From positions 124,001 to 188,000 of the forward strand of contig NZ_WWCP01000002.1 of assembly GCF_009857505.1 (NCBI RefSeq): a DNA stretch of 64,000 nucleotides, read 5' to 3'. The notes under the pieces were generated by a model. That model did not search any database and was not told the DNA's origin. It saw only the letters and a list, made by a program, of their open reading frames with translations. Within the stretch, counting starts at the first letter, position 1. Each line of letters opens with the position of its first letter. The DNA is from Duganella lactea (GTDB lineage: Bacteria > Pseudomonadota > Gammaproteobacteria > Burkholderiales > Burkholderiaceae_D). Made by a program: the position numbers and the translations under genes. Positions 46,702 through 56,266 of the stretch are shown here, piece after piece.

Positions 46702-47844
46702 ATGCAACTCAAGAACTGGCCTGTACTGCTGGCCGCACTGGCGCTGGCAGCCTGCTCCAAAGGACCGCAACCGGCCGAGGAGGACACCCCGCCGCCGGCA
46801 GTGACGGTGATCGCGCTCAAACCGGCGCCGGTAACGCTCAACGATGACCTGCCGGGCCGCGTCGCGGCCTACCGCACCGCCGATATCCGTCCGCAGGTCG
46901 GTGGCATTGTGCTGCGTCGCCTGTTCGAGCAAGGCACCGAGGTGCGCGCCGGGCAACCACTGTTCCAGTTGAATCCCGCGCCGCTGAAAGCGGAATTCGA
47001 CACCGCCGCCGCCGCCCTGCAGCACGCGCAAGCGACCCACGTTCGCGCCAGCCGCCAGGCCGAACGCCTGCGACCACTGATCGACGCCGACGCCATCAGC
47101 CACCAGGCCTATGACGATGCCGTCTCCGACCGCGACCTGGCCGCCGCCAATGTCGCCCAGGCCAAGGCCACGCTGGAGCGCAAGCGCCTCGACCTGGCGT
47201 TTGCCACCGTGCAGGCGACGATCAGTGGCCGCATCGGCCAGGAGCTGGTGTCGGAGGGCGCCTTGGTCGGCCAGTCGGACGCCAACCCGATGGCGCGCAT
47301 CCTGCAAATCGACAAGGTGTACGTGGACGTGCGCCAGCCGGCCTCGATGCTCGCCTCGCTGCATGCGGTGCGCCAACCAGGCAAGCAGCGGGCCGAGATT
47401 TTGTCGGCCGACGGCCAGCCGTACAAGCTGGACGCCAAGGTGCTGTTCGCCGACCTGAACGTCGATGCCGGCACCGGCGACGCCACCATCCGCATCCTGG
47501 TTGAGAACCCGGAACGGGCGCTGTTGCCGGGCATGTTCGTGCGCGCCCGCCTGGCCCGCGCCGCGCCGGACGACGCGCTGCTGGTGCCGCAACAGGCGGT
47601 GCAGCGCCGCCCCGATGGCCAGGCCAGCGTGTGGACGCTGGATAAAACCGGCAAGGCCAGCCAGCGCTCCGTCACCGTCGGTGACGTCATCAATCATCAA
47701 TACCTGGTGCGCAGCGGTCTGGCCGCCGGCGACACGCTGGTGGTGGAAGGCCAGGAACGCCTGAAGGAAGGCCTGCACGCCAAACCGATGCCGTGGAAGA
47801 CGCCGAGCCGGATGTCGGCCGCCGCAGGCCACGCCGCAAAATGA
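46702..47844 (+). CDS. RND efflux periplasmic adaptor lipoprotein (MexA/AcrA-like)
   Basis: 380 residues. The lipoprotein signal ends LALAAC, giving an inner-membrane anchored protein. The lipoyl/barrel-sandwich and coiled-coil hairpin regions (about 60-190) are followed by the beta-barrel with LLPGMFVRARL. It bridges the inner-membrane pump and the outer-membrane channel. The ATG at 46702 follows GGGAAAG. It is first gene of a five-gene operon. Confidence 0.95.
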   Translation: MQLKNWPVLLAALALAACSKGPQPAEEDTPPPAVTVIALKPAPVTLNDDLPGRVAAYRTADIRPQVGGIVLRRLFEQGTEVRAGQPLFQLNPAPLKAEFDTAAAALQHAQATHVRASRQAERLRPLIDADAISHQAYDDAVSDRDLAAANVAQAKATLERKRLDLAFATVQATISGRIGQELVSEGALVGQSDANPMARILQIDKVYVDVRQPASMLASLHAVRQPGKQRAEILSADGQPYKLDAKVLFADLNVDAGTGDATIRILVENPERALLPGMFVRARLARAAPDDALLVPQQAVQRRPDGQASVWTLDKTGKASQRSVTVGDVINHQYLVRSGLAAGDTLVVEGQERLKEGLHAKPMPWKTPSRMSAAAGHAAK

Positions 47845-47858
47845 TAAGGACTGTCTAG

Positions 47859-50800
47859 ATGTCTCAATTTTTCATACGCCGCCCCGTGTTCGCGTGGGTG
47901 GTGGCGATCTTCATCATCCTGTTTGGACTGATCGCCTTGCCCAACCTGCCCATCGCGCGCTTCCCGTCGGTGGCGCCGCCGAGCGTGTCGATTTACGCCA
48001 GCTATCCGGGCGCCTCGCCGCAGACGATGAACGAGGCGGTGGTCAGCCTGATCGAGCGCGAGCTGTCGGGCGTGAAGAACCTGCTGTACTTTGAATCGTC
48101 GACCGACACTTCGGGTTCGGCCTCGGTCAGCGTCACCTTCAAGCCGGGCACCGATCCGGAAATGGCGCAGGTGGATGTGCAAAACCGCCTGAAGGCGATC
48201 GAACCGCGCCTGCCGCAAACGGTGCGCCAGAGCGGCGTGACGGTGGAGTCGTCGTCGTCCAGCTTCCTGATGATTATCAGCGTGAACTCGACCAAGGGCC
48301 ACAGCGAGGAGGAACTGGGCGATTACCTGGCCCGCAACGTGGTGGAGGAACTGCGCCGCGTGCCCGGTGTCGGCCGCGTGCAGTTGTTCGGCGCCGAGCG
48401 GGCGATGCGGGTCTGGATCGATCCGGCCAAGCTGGTGGCGCACAATATTTCGATGGGCGACGTCACCAACGCCATCGCCCAGCAGAACGTGCAGATCGCG
48501 CCGGGCCGGGTCGGCGATACACCATCCGTCGCCGGCCAGCGCGTGACCACGCCGCTGACGGTGCAGGGCCAGTTGCGCTCGCCGGAGGAATTCGCCGCCA
48601 TCGTGCTGCGCGCCGGACGCGATGGTTCCAGCGTCACGCTGGGCGACGTCGCCCGCGTGGAACTGGGCGCGCGCGACTACACCTTCAAGGCGCGGGAAAA
48701 CGGCAAGACCACCTCGGGCGCGTCAATCTCGATGTCGCCGGGCGCCAACGCGGTGAAGACCGCGAAGCTGATCCGCGAACGCATGGACGAACTGGCGAAG
48801 TCGATGCCGCGCGGGATGGAGTACACCATCCCCTTCGATACCGCGCCGTTCGTGAAGGTCTCGATTGAAAAAGTGGTCAGCACGCTGATCGAGGCGATGG
48901 TGCTGGTGTTCCTGGTGATGTATCTGTTCCTGCAAAAGGTACGCTACACCGTGATTCCCGCCATCCTGGCGCCGATCGCGCTGCTGGGCACTTTTGCGGT
49001 GATGGCGGTGGCGGGATATTCGATCAACGTGCTGACCATGTTCGGCATGGTGCTGGCGATCGGCATCATCGTTGACGATGCGATTGTGGTGGTGGAGGCG
49101 GTTGAACGGCTGATGGCCACCGAAGGACTGTCGCCGAAAGCGGCCACGCAGCGCGCCATGCGCGAGATCAGCGGCGCGGTGATCGGCATCACCGTGGTGC
49201 TGACGGCGGTATTCATTCCGATGGCGCTGGCCTCCGGCTCGGTGGGCGTGATCTATCGCCAGTTCACGGTGGCGATGGCGGTGTCCATCCTGTTCTCGGC
49301 CTTCCTGGCGCTGACCTTGACACCGGCGCTGTGCGCGACGTTGCTGAAGCCTGTCGGCCCGGAGGATCATGAGAAGAAAGGCTTCTTCCGCTGGTTCGAC
49401 CGCCAGTTCGACGCGCTGACCGCGCGCTACACGGCAAGCACCACCGCCCTGCTGAAGCGCGGCGGCCGCATGCTGGCGCTGTACGCGGTGATCGTGGCCG
49501 CCGTCGGCTATGGCATGTCGGTCTGGCCATCGTCCTTCATGCCGGAGGAGGATCAGGGCTACATCATGACCTCGTTCCAGCTGCCATCCGATGCGACCAT
49601 GGAGCGCACGCTGGAGGTGATCAAGCAGTATGAGCAGCATGTGGCCAGCCGTCCGGGCATAGAGGTGAACCAATCGCTGATCGGCTGGAGTTTCTCCGGC
49701 TCCGGCCCGAACGCGGCCATGGCCTTCACCATGCTCAAGGACTGGGACCAGCGCAACGGCGCCACCGCGCAGGAGGAAGTGACCAAGGCGACGGAAGCCA
49801 TGGCCAGCACCAAGGAAGGCACGATCATGGTCGTGATGCCGCCGGCGATCGATGAACTGGGCAGTTCGTCCGGCTTCTCGCTGCGCCTGCAGGATCGCGC
49901 CGGGCTCGGCATCGCCGCGCTGCAGGCGGCGCAGGACCAGTTGCTGACGCTGGCCGCCAAGAGCAAGCTGCTGGAAGGCGTGTATCCGGACGCTCTGCCG
50001 CCGGGGAACACCATCCGTCTGGAGATTGACCGCCGCAAGGCCGAGGCCTTGGGCGTGTCGTTCACGGCGGTCAGCGACATGCTGGTCGGCGCCACCGGCT
50101 CCAGCTATGTCAACGACTTCCCGAACCACGGCCGCATGCAGCAGGTGATCGTGCAGGCCGAGGCGTCGGCACGCATGCAGCTTGACGATGTGCTGGCGCT
50201 GCGCATCCGCAACAGCGCCGGTGGCATGGTGGCCCTGAGCGAGATTGTGCAACCGGTATGGCAGCAAACGCCATTGCAGCTGGTGCGCTACAACGGCTAT
50301 CTGTCGGCGCGCATCAGCGGCAACGCGGCGGCGGGCGTGTCCAGCGGCGCGGCGATGCAGGAGATGGAGCGGCTGGTGGCGCAACTGCCGGCCGGCTTCG
50401 GCTTGGCATGGACCGGCCAGTCGCTGCAGGAACGCGCCTCGGCGGCGCAAGCGCCGATGTTGATGGCCCTGTCGATGCTGGTGGTGTTCCTGGTGCTGGC
50501 GGCGCTGTATGAAAGCTGGTCGATCCCGGTGTCGGTGATGCTGGTGGTGCCGCTTGGCCTGCTCGGCGCGCTGCTGGCGGTGATGGTGCGCGGCCTGCCG
50601 AACGATGTGTTCTTCAAGGTGGGCATGATCACGATTATCGGTCTGTCGGCCAAGAACGCGATTCTGATCGTCGAATATGCGCGGCAGCTGCATGACGAGG
50701 GCAAGGGGCTGGTGGAAGCGGCGATTGAGGCGGCGCGCCTGCGCTTGCGGCCGATTCTGATGACCTCCCTCGCCTTCACGCTGGGCGTGGTGCCGCTGAT

Positions 50801-50978
50801 GCTGGCGTCGGGCGCGAGCGCGGAAACGCAGCACGCGATCGGCACCGGCGTGTTCGGCGGTATGGTCGCGGCGACGGTGTTGGCGATTTTCTTTGTGCCG
50901 GTGTTCTTCGTGGTCGTTGTCGGCGGCGCGGAACGGCTGGGCAAGTTACGTAAAGGAGCAAAACAATGCGAGCAATAA
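47859..50978 (+). CDS. RND multidrug efflux pump (MexB/AcrB-like, HAE-1)
   Basis: 1039-residue proton-driven antiporter of the inner membrane. Twelve helices are in two repeats with large periplasmic loops. Proton relay residues are visible as the Asp pair in IIVDDAIVVVEAVE (TM4, about residues 405-418) and the Lys in SAKNAILIVEYA (TM10). Length and motifs match the HAE-1 drug-efflux class rather than heavy-metal pumps. The substrate range is unknown. Its 3' end overlaps the channel gene by 13 bases. Confidence 0.96.
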   Translation: MSQFFIRRPVFAWVVAIFIILFGLIALPNLPIARFPSVAPPSVSIYASYPGASPQTMNEAVVSLIERELSGVKNLLYFESSTDTSGSASVSVTFKPGTDPEMAQVDVQNRLKAIEPRLPQTVRQSGVTVESSSSSFLMIISVNSTKGHSEEELGDYLARNVVEELRRVPGVGRVQLFGAERAMRVWIDPAKLVAHNISMGDVTNAIAQQNVQIAPGRVGDTPSVAGQRVTTPLTVQGQLRSPEEFAAIVLRAGRDGSSVTLGDVARVELGARDYTFKARENGKTTSGASISMSPGANAVKTAKLIRERMDELAKSMPRGMEYTIPFDTAPFVKVSIEKVVSTLIEAMVLVFLVMYLFLQKVRYTVIPAILAPIALLGTFAVMAVAGYSINVLTMFGMVLAIGIIVDDAIVVVEAVERLMATEGLSPKAATQRAMREISGAVIGITVVLTAVFIPMALASGSVGVIYRQFTVAMAVSILFSAFLALTLTPALCATLLKPVGPEDHEKKGFFRWFDRQFDALTARYTASTTALLKRGGRMLALYAVIVAAVGYGMSVWPSSFMPEEDQGYIMTSFQLPSDATMERTLEVIKQYEQHVASRPGIEVNQSLIGWSFSGSGPNAAMAFTMLKDWDQRNGATAQEEVTKATEAMASTKEGTIMVVMPPAIDELGSSSGFSLRLQDRAGLGIAALQAAQDQLLTLAAKSKLLEGVYPDALPPGNTIRLEIDRRKAEALGVSFTAVSDMLVGATGSSYVNDFPNHGRMQQVIVQAEASARMQLDDVLALRIRNSAGGMVALSEIVQPVWQQTPLQLVRYNGYLSARISGNAAAGVSSGAAMQEMERLVAQLPAGFGLAWTGQSLQERASAAQAPMLMALSMLVVFLVLAALYESWSIPVSVMLVVPLGLLGALLAVMVRGLPNDVFFKVGMITIIGLSAKNAILIVEYARQLHDEGKGLVEAAIEAARLRLRPILMTSLAFTLGVVPLMLASGASAETQHAIGTGVFGGMVAATVLAIFFVPVFFVVVVGGAERLGKLRKGAKQCEQ

Positions 50979-52345
50979 TTGCGATGTCGGCCCTGCTGCT
51001 GGCCGGCTGCTCGTTGAATCCGCCGCTGAGCAAACCGGCCTTGCCGGTGCCGGCGGCATACCACGACGCAACCGGTGACAACAGCGCATCGGCCGCCACG
51101 CTGCCGGACTGGCGCCAGATGCTGGCCGATCCGGCTTTGCAACGCCTGGTCGAACTGGCGCTGGAGAACAACCGCGACCTGCGCGAGGCGGCGTTGAACG
51201 TGGCCGCCGTTCAGGCGCAGTATCGTATCCAGGACGCAGCCCGCCTGCCCGCGCTGGACGCCACCGGCGGCGGCACGCGCCAGCGCGCCTCGTCGGCCGA
51301 CGCGCCGAACGGCGCCGTCACCCAGCAGACCAGCGCCGGACTGGCCGTCAACGCCTTCGAGCTGGACTTCTTCGGCCGCCTGCGCTCGCAGTCGGAGGCG
51401 GCGTTTGCCCGCTATCTGGCCTCGGTGGAAGGCCAGCGCACCGCGCGCCTGGCGTTGATCGCCGCCGTCGCCGACGCCTACCTCGAACTGCGTCTGGCCG
51501 AAGAACAGGCGGCGCTGACCGAACGCACATTGGCCGACTGGCGCCTGGCGCTGTCGTTGACGGAACGGCTGCACGGCGCCCGACAGCGCAACGGCCTGGA
51601 TGTGGCCCAGGCCGCCGGCCAGGTCGCCACCGCCGAAGCCGACCTACACGCCCGCGACCGCGCGCGGCGCCTGGCCCGCAACAACCTCGAACTGCTGCTC
51701 GGCTTGCCGGTCCCGCAAGCGCTGCCCGCCGGCCTGCCGCTGGCGCAGCAACCGGTGATGACCACCCTGCCCGCCGGCCTGCCGTCCGAGCTGCTGACGC
51801 GGCGTCCGGACATCATGCAGGCCGAACAGGCGCTGGTCGCCGCCAACGCCGAAATCGGCGCCGCCCGCGCCGCCTTCTTCCCGCGCGTGTCGCTGACCGC
51901 GCAACTGGGCTTGGGCAGCGCCGAGATGGGTAGCCTCTTCCAGAGCGGCAACCGCAGCTGGTCGTTCGCGCCGCAGATCACGCAGCCGATCTTCCAGGGC
52001 GGCCGGCTGCGCGCAGAACTCAAACTGACCGAAGTCCGCAATCACCTCGCCGTGGTGCAGTACGAACGCGCGATCCAGACCGCGTTCCGCGAAGTCAACG
52101 ACGCGCTGGCCAGCAACCAGACCTACCAGCGCCAGATCGTCGCCCAGCAGCGCGTGGTGGACGCCGCCGCGCTGCGCGAACGCCTGTCGAACCTGCGCTA
52201 CGGCGCCGGCCAGGACAGCCGTCTGGAACTGCTGGACGCGCAGCGCCAGGCCTACGCCGCGCAAAGCGCGCTGCTGGACCTGCGCCGCGACCACTTCAAA
52301 TCGGCGATCGCGCTGTACAAGGCGCTGGGCGGAGGCGTGAGCTGA
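50966..52345 (+). CDS. Outer-membrane efflux channel lipoprotein (OprM/NodT family)
   Basis: 459 residues. The lipoprotein signal ends LLAGC. Two OEP repeats (about 60-245 and 265-455) form the TolC-like barrel and tunnel; LPDWRQMLADPALQRLVELAL is the usual first-repeat start. It exports drugs delivered by the upstream pump. The start overlaps the pump gene by 13 bases and its TGA overlaps the next ATG (TGATG), so the genes are translationally coupled. Confidence 0.95.
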   Translation: MRAIIAMSALLLAGCSLNPPLSKPALPVPAAYHDATGDNSASAATLPDWRQMLADPALQRLVELALENNRDLREAALNVAAVQAQYRIQDAARLPALDATGGGTRQRASSADAPNGAVTQQTSAGLAVNAFELDFFGRLRSQSEAAFARYLASVEGQRTARLALIAAVADAYLELRLAEEQAALTERTLADWRLALSLTERLHGARQRNGLDVAQAAGQVATAEADLHARDRARRLARNNLELLLGLPVPQALPAGLPLAQQPVMTTLPAGLPSELLTRRPDIMQAEQALVAANAEIGAARAAFFPRVSLTAQLGLGSAEMGSLFQSGNRSWSFAPQITQPIFQGGRLRAELKLTEVRNHLAVVQYERAIQTAFREVNDALASNQTYQRQIVAQQRVVDAAALRERLSNLRYGAGQDSRLELLDAQRQAYAAQSALLDLRRDHFKSAIALYKALGGGVS

Positions 52346-53088
52346 TGCAGTATCATGTCAACATGAATACCGAACTGCCCGCCAACGAGCAGGCCTTGGT
52401 GCTGGTGGCCGAAGACGAATCGGAAATCGCCCAGATCCTGATGGCCTATCTGTCGCGCGCCGGCCTGCGCGTGGCGCACGCGCCGGACGGCCGCCGCGCG
52501 CTGGAAATGCACCTCATGCTCAAGCCGGACCTGGTGCTGCTGGATGTGCAAATGCCGCAGCTGGACGGCTGGGCCGCGCTGTCGCAAATCCGCCAGCGCG
52601 GTAACACCGCCGTCATCATGCTGACCGCGATGGACCAGGACATCGACAAGCTGACCGGTCTGCGCATCGGCGCCGACGACTACGTGGTCAAACCCTTCAA
52701 CCCGGCCGAGGTGGTGGCGCGGGTGCAAGCCGTGCTGCGCCGAACCGCCGGCCAGCAAGGCGCGCAGACCAGCAAGCAGTTGCGCGCCGAAGGCCTGGAG
52801 GTCGATCTGGAACACTACGAGGCCGCCGTCTGCATCGACGGCCAGCCACGCCAACTGCTATCGCTGACGCTGACCGAATTCCGCCTGCTGGCCCACATGC
52901 TGCGCGCGCCCAAGCGCGTGTTCAGCCGCGCCGAATTGCTGGCCGCCTGCCTGCCGGAAGGCGAAACGCTGGAACGCACGGTCGACAGCCACCTGAGCAA
53001 ACTGCGCAAGAAAGTCGAAGCGGCCGGCCTCGCCGGGCTGCTGGAGAGCGTGCGCGGCGTCGGCTACCGGCTCGGGAGCGCGACATGA
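52345..53088 (+). CDS. OmpR-type response regulator in the efflux operon (AdeR/BaeR-like)
   Basis: 247 residues. The receiver (about 17-130) has Asp67 in LLDVQMPQLDG and the KPF motif; the winged helix (about 145-245) ends ESVRGVGYRLGS. It overlaps the channel gene's stop and the kinase gene's start (ATGA, four bases). A regulator encoded inside the pump operon, rather than divergent as in AdeRS, implies positive feedback. The first residues MQYHVN may be extra; MNTELP at residue 7 is an alternative start. Confidence 0.93.
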   Translation: MQYHVNMNTELPANEQALVLVAEDESEIAQILMAYLSRAGLRVAHAPDGRRALEMHLMLKPDLVLLDVQMPQLDGWAALSQIRQRGNTAVIMLTAMDQDIDKLTGLRIGADDYVVKPFNPAEVVARVQAVLRRTAGQQGAQTSKQLRAEGLEVDLEHYEAAVCIDGQPRQLLSLTLTEFRLLAHMLRAPKRVFSRAELLAACLPEGETLERTVDSHLSKLRKKVEAAGLAGLLESVRGVGYRLGSAT

Positions 53089-54152
53089 AACTGAACGCCG
53101 GCATCAGCCGCCAGATCTCGCTGTCGATGTCGCTGGTGGCGCTGGGCATCATCCTGCTGGTGCAGATCAGTTCCTATGCGCTGTACTCCTACCTGATCCG
53201 CAATTCACCGGAATTCATGGCCGGCGATCCGACGGACCTGACACCGACGCGCGAGGAAGTGATCTGGCTGGTCGTCACCACCTTTATCTCGGTGGTGATC
53301 GCGGTGCTGGCGGCCAGCAAGCTGTCGCGCCGTATTCTGGCGCCGCTCAACTCCGTGGCCGAAAGCCTGCGCCAGGTGGCGCAAGGCGACCTGACCGCGC
53401 GCGCCACCAAATACGACCACGCCATGGGCGAAGCGGCGCAACTGGTGGCCGACTTCAACCACATGGCCGAACGGCTGCAAAATATGGAGCAGGAGCGTGT
53501 GTTCTGGAACGCCGCCATCGCGCACGAGCTGCGCACGCCGGTGACCATTCTGCGCGGCCGCTTGCAGGGCATTACCGACGGCGTGTTCGTGCCCGACCAG
53601 GCGCAATTCCGCAATCTGCTGACCCATGTCGAAGGACTCGGGCGGCTGATCGAAGACCTGCGCATGGTGGCGCTGGCTGAAAGCGGCCACCTCGGCCTGC
53701 AGAAAGTGCGCGCCAGCCTGGCCGGTGAAATCGAAACCGTGGTGCAGTTGGCGGCGCCGTGGCTGCAGGTGGCCGGCTTCTCGCTGGAACTCGACCTGAC
53801 GTCGCAAGCGGTGATGAGCGACCCGATGCGCATCCGCCAAGCGTTGCTGGCCTTGCTTGAGAACGTGCGCAAGCATGCCACGCCCGGTCTGGTGCGTGTC
53901 AGCAGCGTCGTGGCCGGCGGCGCCTACCGTCTGCGCGTCGAAGACCAGGGGCCGGGTATCGATCCCGCGATGGCAGACCGGGTGTTCGACGCCTTCCAGC
54001 GCGGCGGCCAGTCGCCGCAGTCGGGCAGCAGCGGCAGCGGGCTGGGTCTGGCGGTGGTCAGAGCGATCGCCGTCGCCCATGGTGGCGAGGCGTTGTGCCG
54101 TCAGTCCAAGCTGGGCGGCACGCTGTTTGAATTAAAGTTGCCGCTGGGCTGA
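53085..54152 (+). CDS. Sensor histidine kinase partner of the efflux regulator (AdeS/BaeS-like)
   Basis: 355 residues. TM1 (about 10-32), a short periplasmic loop of about 25 residues and TM2 (about 60-77) precede HAMP (about 78-132). HisKA has AAIAHELRTPVT (His147), and HATPase_c has ENVRKHATPG, EDQGPGID and GSGLGLAVV. The tiny periplasmic loop points to sensing within the membrane or envelope. It is last gene of the operon; a hairpin follows. Confidence 0.94.
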   Translation: MKLNAGISRQISLSMSLVALGIILLVQISSYALYSYLIRNSPEFMAGDPTDLTPTREEVIWLVVTTFISVVIAVLAASKLSRRILAPLNSVAESLRQVAQGDLTARATKYDHAMGEAAQLVADFNHMAERLQNMEQERVFWNAAIAHELRTPVTILRGRLQGITDGVFVPDQAQFRNLLTHVEGLGRLIEDLRMVALAESGHLGLQKVRASLAGEIETVVQLAAPWLQVAGFSLELDLTSQAVMSDPMRIRQALLALLENVRKHATPGLVRVSSVVAGGAYRLRVEDQGPGIDPAMADRVFDAFQRGGQSPQSGSSGSGLGLAVVRAIAVAHGGEALCRQSKLGGTLFELKLPLG

Positions 54153-54225
54153 CGTCGCGCCCCGGCGCGGCATGGACCAGTGTCGATCCGAAAACAAGGG
54201 GACGCTGTACGGCGACTAAGCGATA

Positions 54226-54259
54226 CCCCGTCGTTCCGACGAAAGTCGGAATGACGGGG
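54226..54259. repeat. Intergenic hairpin (REP-like), possible bidirectional terminator
   Basis: 15-base arms CCCCGTCGTTCCGAC and GTCGGAATGACGGGG with one mismatch and a GAAA tetraloop. It lies between the convergent efflux kinase and LTA-synthase-like genes. There is no T-run. The form resembles small dispersed hairpins common in beta-proteobacteria. Confidence 0.7.
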
Positions 54260-54265
54260 AATGGG

Positions 54266-56266
54266 CTAGCGCGCCACCGGGGGCAGCTTGTAGCGCTGCT
54301 CGCGATATAGGATCGACGGCAACACCACGTGCGACATGGCTTTATCGACCTGCTCAGTGCTCGGCGCGCCGCCCGTGGTCAACACGCCGGTCGCCGCTTC
54401 ATAATGCCCCAGCAACGGCGTCTGGTTCGGGCGCAGGATCGTCGCCGACGAGCCTTCCAGCCACGCAAAGTAATTGTCGAACTGAATCAGCGCCCGGCCC
54501 GGCGTTTGGCTATCCCTGGCCAGATCGCGACCGATCATCGGATGCTCGCTGGCGATCCCCATCAGCGACAGCAGCGTCGGGCCCAGATCCACCTGGCTGG
54601 CGATGGTCGGTATGCTTTTCGGCTGGATATCCGCCCCCAGAATCAAGCCCGGAATATGGAACTTCTTGATCGGCACCAGACTGTCGCCATACACGCGGTT
54701 GTCATGGTCGGCCACGATCAGGAACACCGTATCCTTCCAGTAAGCCTGCTTCTTGGCCTCGGCGATGAAACGGCCCAGCGCATAGTCGGCGTATTTGACC
54801 GCGTTGTTAACGGTCTGCTTCTCGGCGTCATGCAGCTCGATGCGGCCGTCCGGGAACTGGAAAGGCTCGTGGTTGGACGACGAGAAAATCAGGCTGAAGA
54901 ACGGCTTACCCGAGTCATGCAGCATCTTCAGCCGCTCCAGCGACTTGTCGAACAAGTCCTCATCCGACGCGCCCCAACTGCCGACGAACTTCGGATTCGG
55001 CATGTCCTGGCGGTCCACCACTTTCTGGAAGCCATTGCCGGTGAAGAAGCCGCGCATATTGTCGAAGTGCGCCTCGCCGCCATAGACGAACTCCGTGTGA
55101 TAGCCCTGCCGGCCCAAGCCCGCCGCCAGCGTATAGAAGTTCTGCTGCGACAGCGACAGCTTGACCACACTACGCGCCGGCGTGGGCGGATAACCGGCCA
55201 CCACCGCCTCGATGCCGCGCACCGACCGCGTGCCGGTGGCGTACAGCTGCTCGAACCACCAGCCTTCCGACTTCAGCTTTTCCAGCTCCGGCGTCACCGG
55301 CAAACCGCCCAGCGATTTGACGAAGGTGGCGCCCAGGCTCTCCTCCAGCACAATGACCAGATTCAGCGGACGCGCGCGTTGCACCGCCGGCGTCTGCTTG
55401 TGCAGCGTCGGCAACTCCGCCGAGGTGAACTGCTGATCACGCAGCCACGGCGCGCTCTTCACCACCTCAAACACTTTTTCGCGCGGATACTTGCCATAGA
55501 TTTCGGACGAATTGGCCTCGTGGCTCATGGCCGCCCACGCGTCGAGCACCGACCACGGCGAGTTGATGATCAGCGAATTGACCATCGCGTCGCCCGTCAG
55601 CGCGAACAGCGCCGGATTGGCCGGACGGTGCGCCAGCGTCGAGCGGATCTGCAACGCCACCAGCAATACCAGTACCGGCCACAGCAGCAACAACTTGACC
55701 GAACCGATGGCGCGGATCTCCACCGAGGCCGCCTTCAGCAGCTTGTAGATGCCGGTCCCCAGCAGCACGGTCGCCGCCACGCCCAGCAGCAACGCAATGC
55801 GGAAGCCGTTCCACAGCGTCGACATCACCTCTTGCGGATACGACAGGTACTCGATGAACAGGCGATTCGGCCGCACGTCGTACTGCATGATGAACTGCGG
55901 CGTCGACACTTCCATGAACACGATGAAGATCAGCGCAAACGTGCCCCACACGACATTGAAGCCCTTCCACAGCCCCAGGGTTTTCCGGTGGGCCAGGAAC
56001 GGCGCCAGCAGCATCGGCACGGCGATCAGATAACCGAGCATGATCAGGTCGGCGCGCACGCCCTGCACCATGATCCGCAACGGGATGCCGGTGGCCGCCA
56101 CGCGCTCCCACTGCCACAGCACCAGACCGGCGCGCGACAGCGAGAAAATCAGCACCCCTAGCAACAGCAATTGCAACAGACCGGCGAACGGACCGGCCCA
56201 CAGGGTCAGCCCGGCCAGCCGGCCAGCGATCTTGCTCAACCCGCTTTCAGGGCGGCGGAACATCAT
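54266..56266 (-). CDS. LTA-synthase/phosphoglycerol-transferase-like sulfatase-fold membrane enzyme
   Basis: 666 residues. Five or so N-terminal helices (about 20-230) anchor an extracytoplasmic alkaline-phosphatase-fold domain (about 295-600). The nucleophile loop is YATGTRSVRGIEA with Thr near 343; the metal-binding VADHDNRVYG and SSNHEPF motifs are present. Relatives move phosphoglycerol or phosphoethanolamine groups to glycans (LtaS, MdoB, OpgB). In a Gram-negative context, modification of periplasmic glucans or LPS is likely. It overlaps the upstream gene by four bases (ATGA) and is last of four operon genes. Confidence 0.85.
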   Translation of the reverse strand: MMFRRPESGLSKIAGRLAGLTLWAGPFAGLLQLLLLGVLIFSLSRAGLVLWQWERVAATGIPLRIMVQGVRADLIMLGYLIAVPMLLAPFLAHRKTLGLWKGFNVVWGTFALIFIVFMEVSTPQFIMQYDVRPNRLFIEYLSYPQEVMSTLWNGFRIALLLGVAATVLLGTGIYKLLKAASVEIRAIGSVKLLLLWPVLVLLVALQIRSTLAHRPANPALFALTGDAMVNSLIINSPWSVLDAWAAMSHEANSSEIYGKYPREKVFEVVKSAPWLRDQQFTSAELPTLHKQTPAVQRARPLNLVIVLEESLGATFVKSLGGLPVTPELEKLKSEGWWFEQLYATGTRSVRGIEAVVAGYPPTPARSVVKLSLSQQNFYTLAAGLGRQGYHTEFVYGGEAHFDNMRGFFTGNGFQKVVDRQDMPNPKFVGSWGASDEDLFDKSLERLKMLHDSGKPFFSLIFSSSNHEPFQFPDGRIELHDAEKQTVNNAVKYADYALGRFIAEAKKQAYWKDTVFLIVADHDNRVYGDSLVPIKKFHIPGLILGADIQPKSIPTIASQVDLGPTLLSLMGIASEHPMIGRDLARDSQTPGRALIQFDNYFAWLEGSSATILRPNQTPLLGHYEAATGVLTTGGAPSTEQVDKAMSHVVLPSILYREQRYKLPPVAR

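Noticed and set aside
48723..50834. 703-codon minus-strand frame inside the RND pump gene
   Set aside because: Antisense to a fully conserved HAE-1 pump; Arg/His/Gln-rich shadow.
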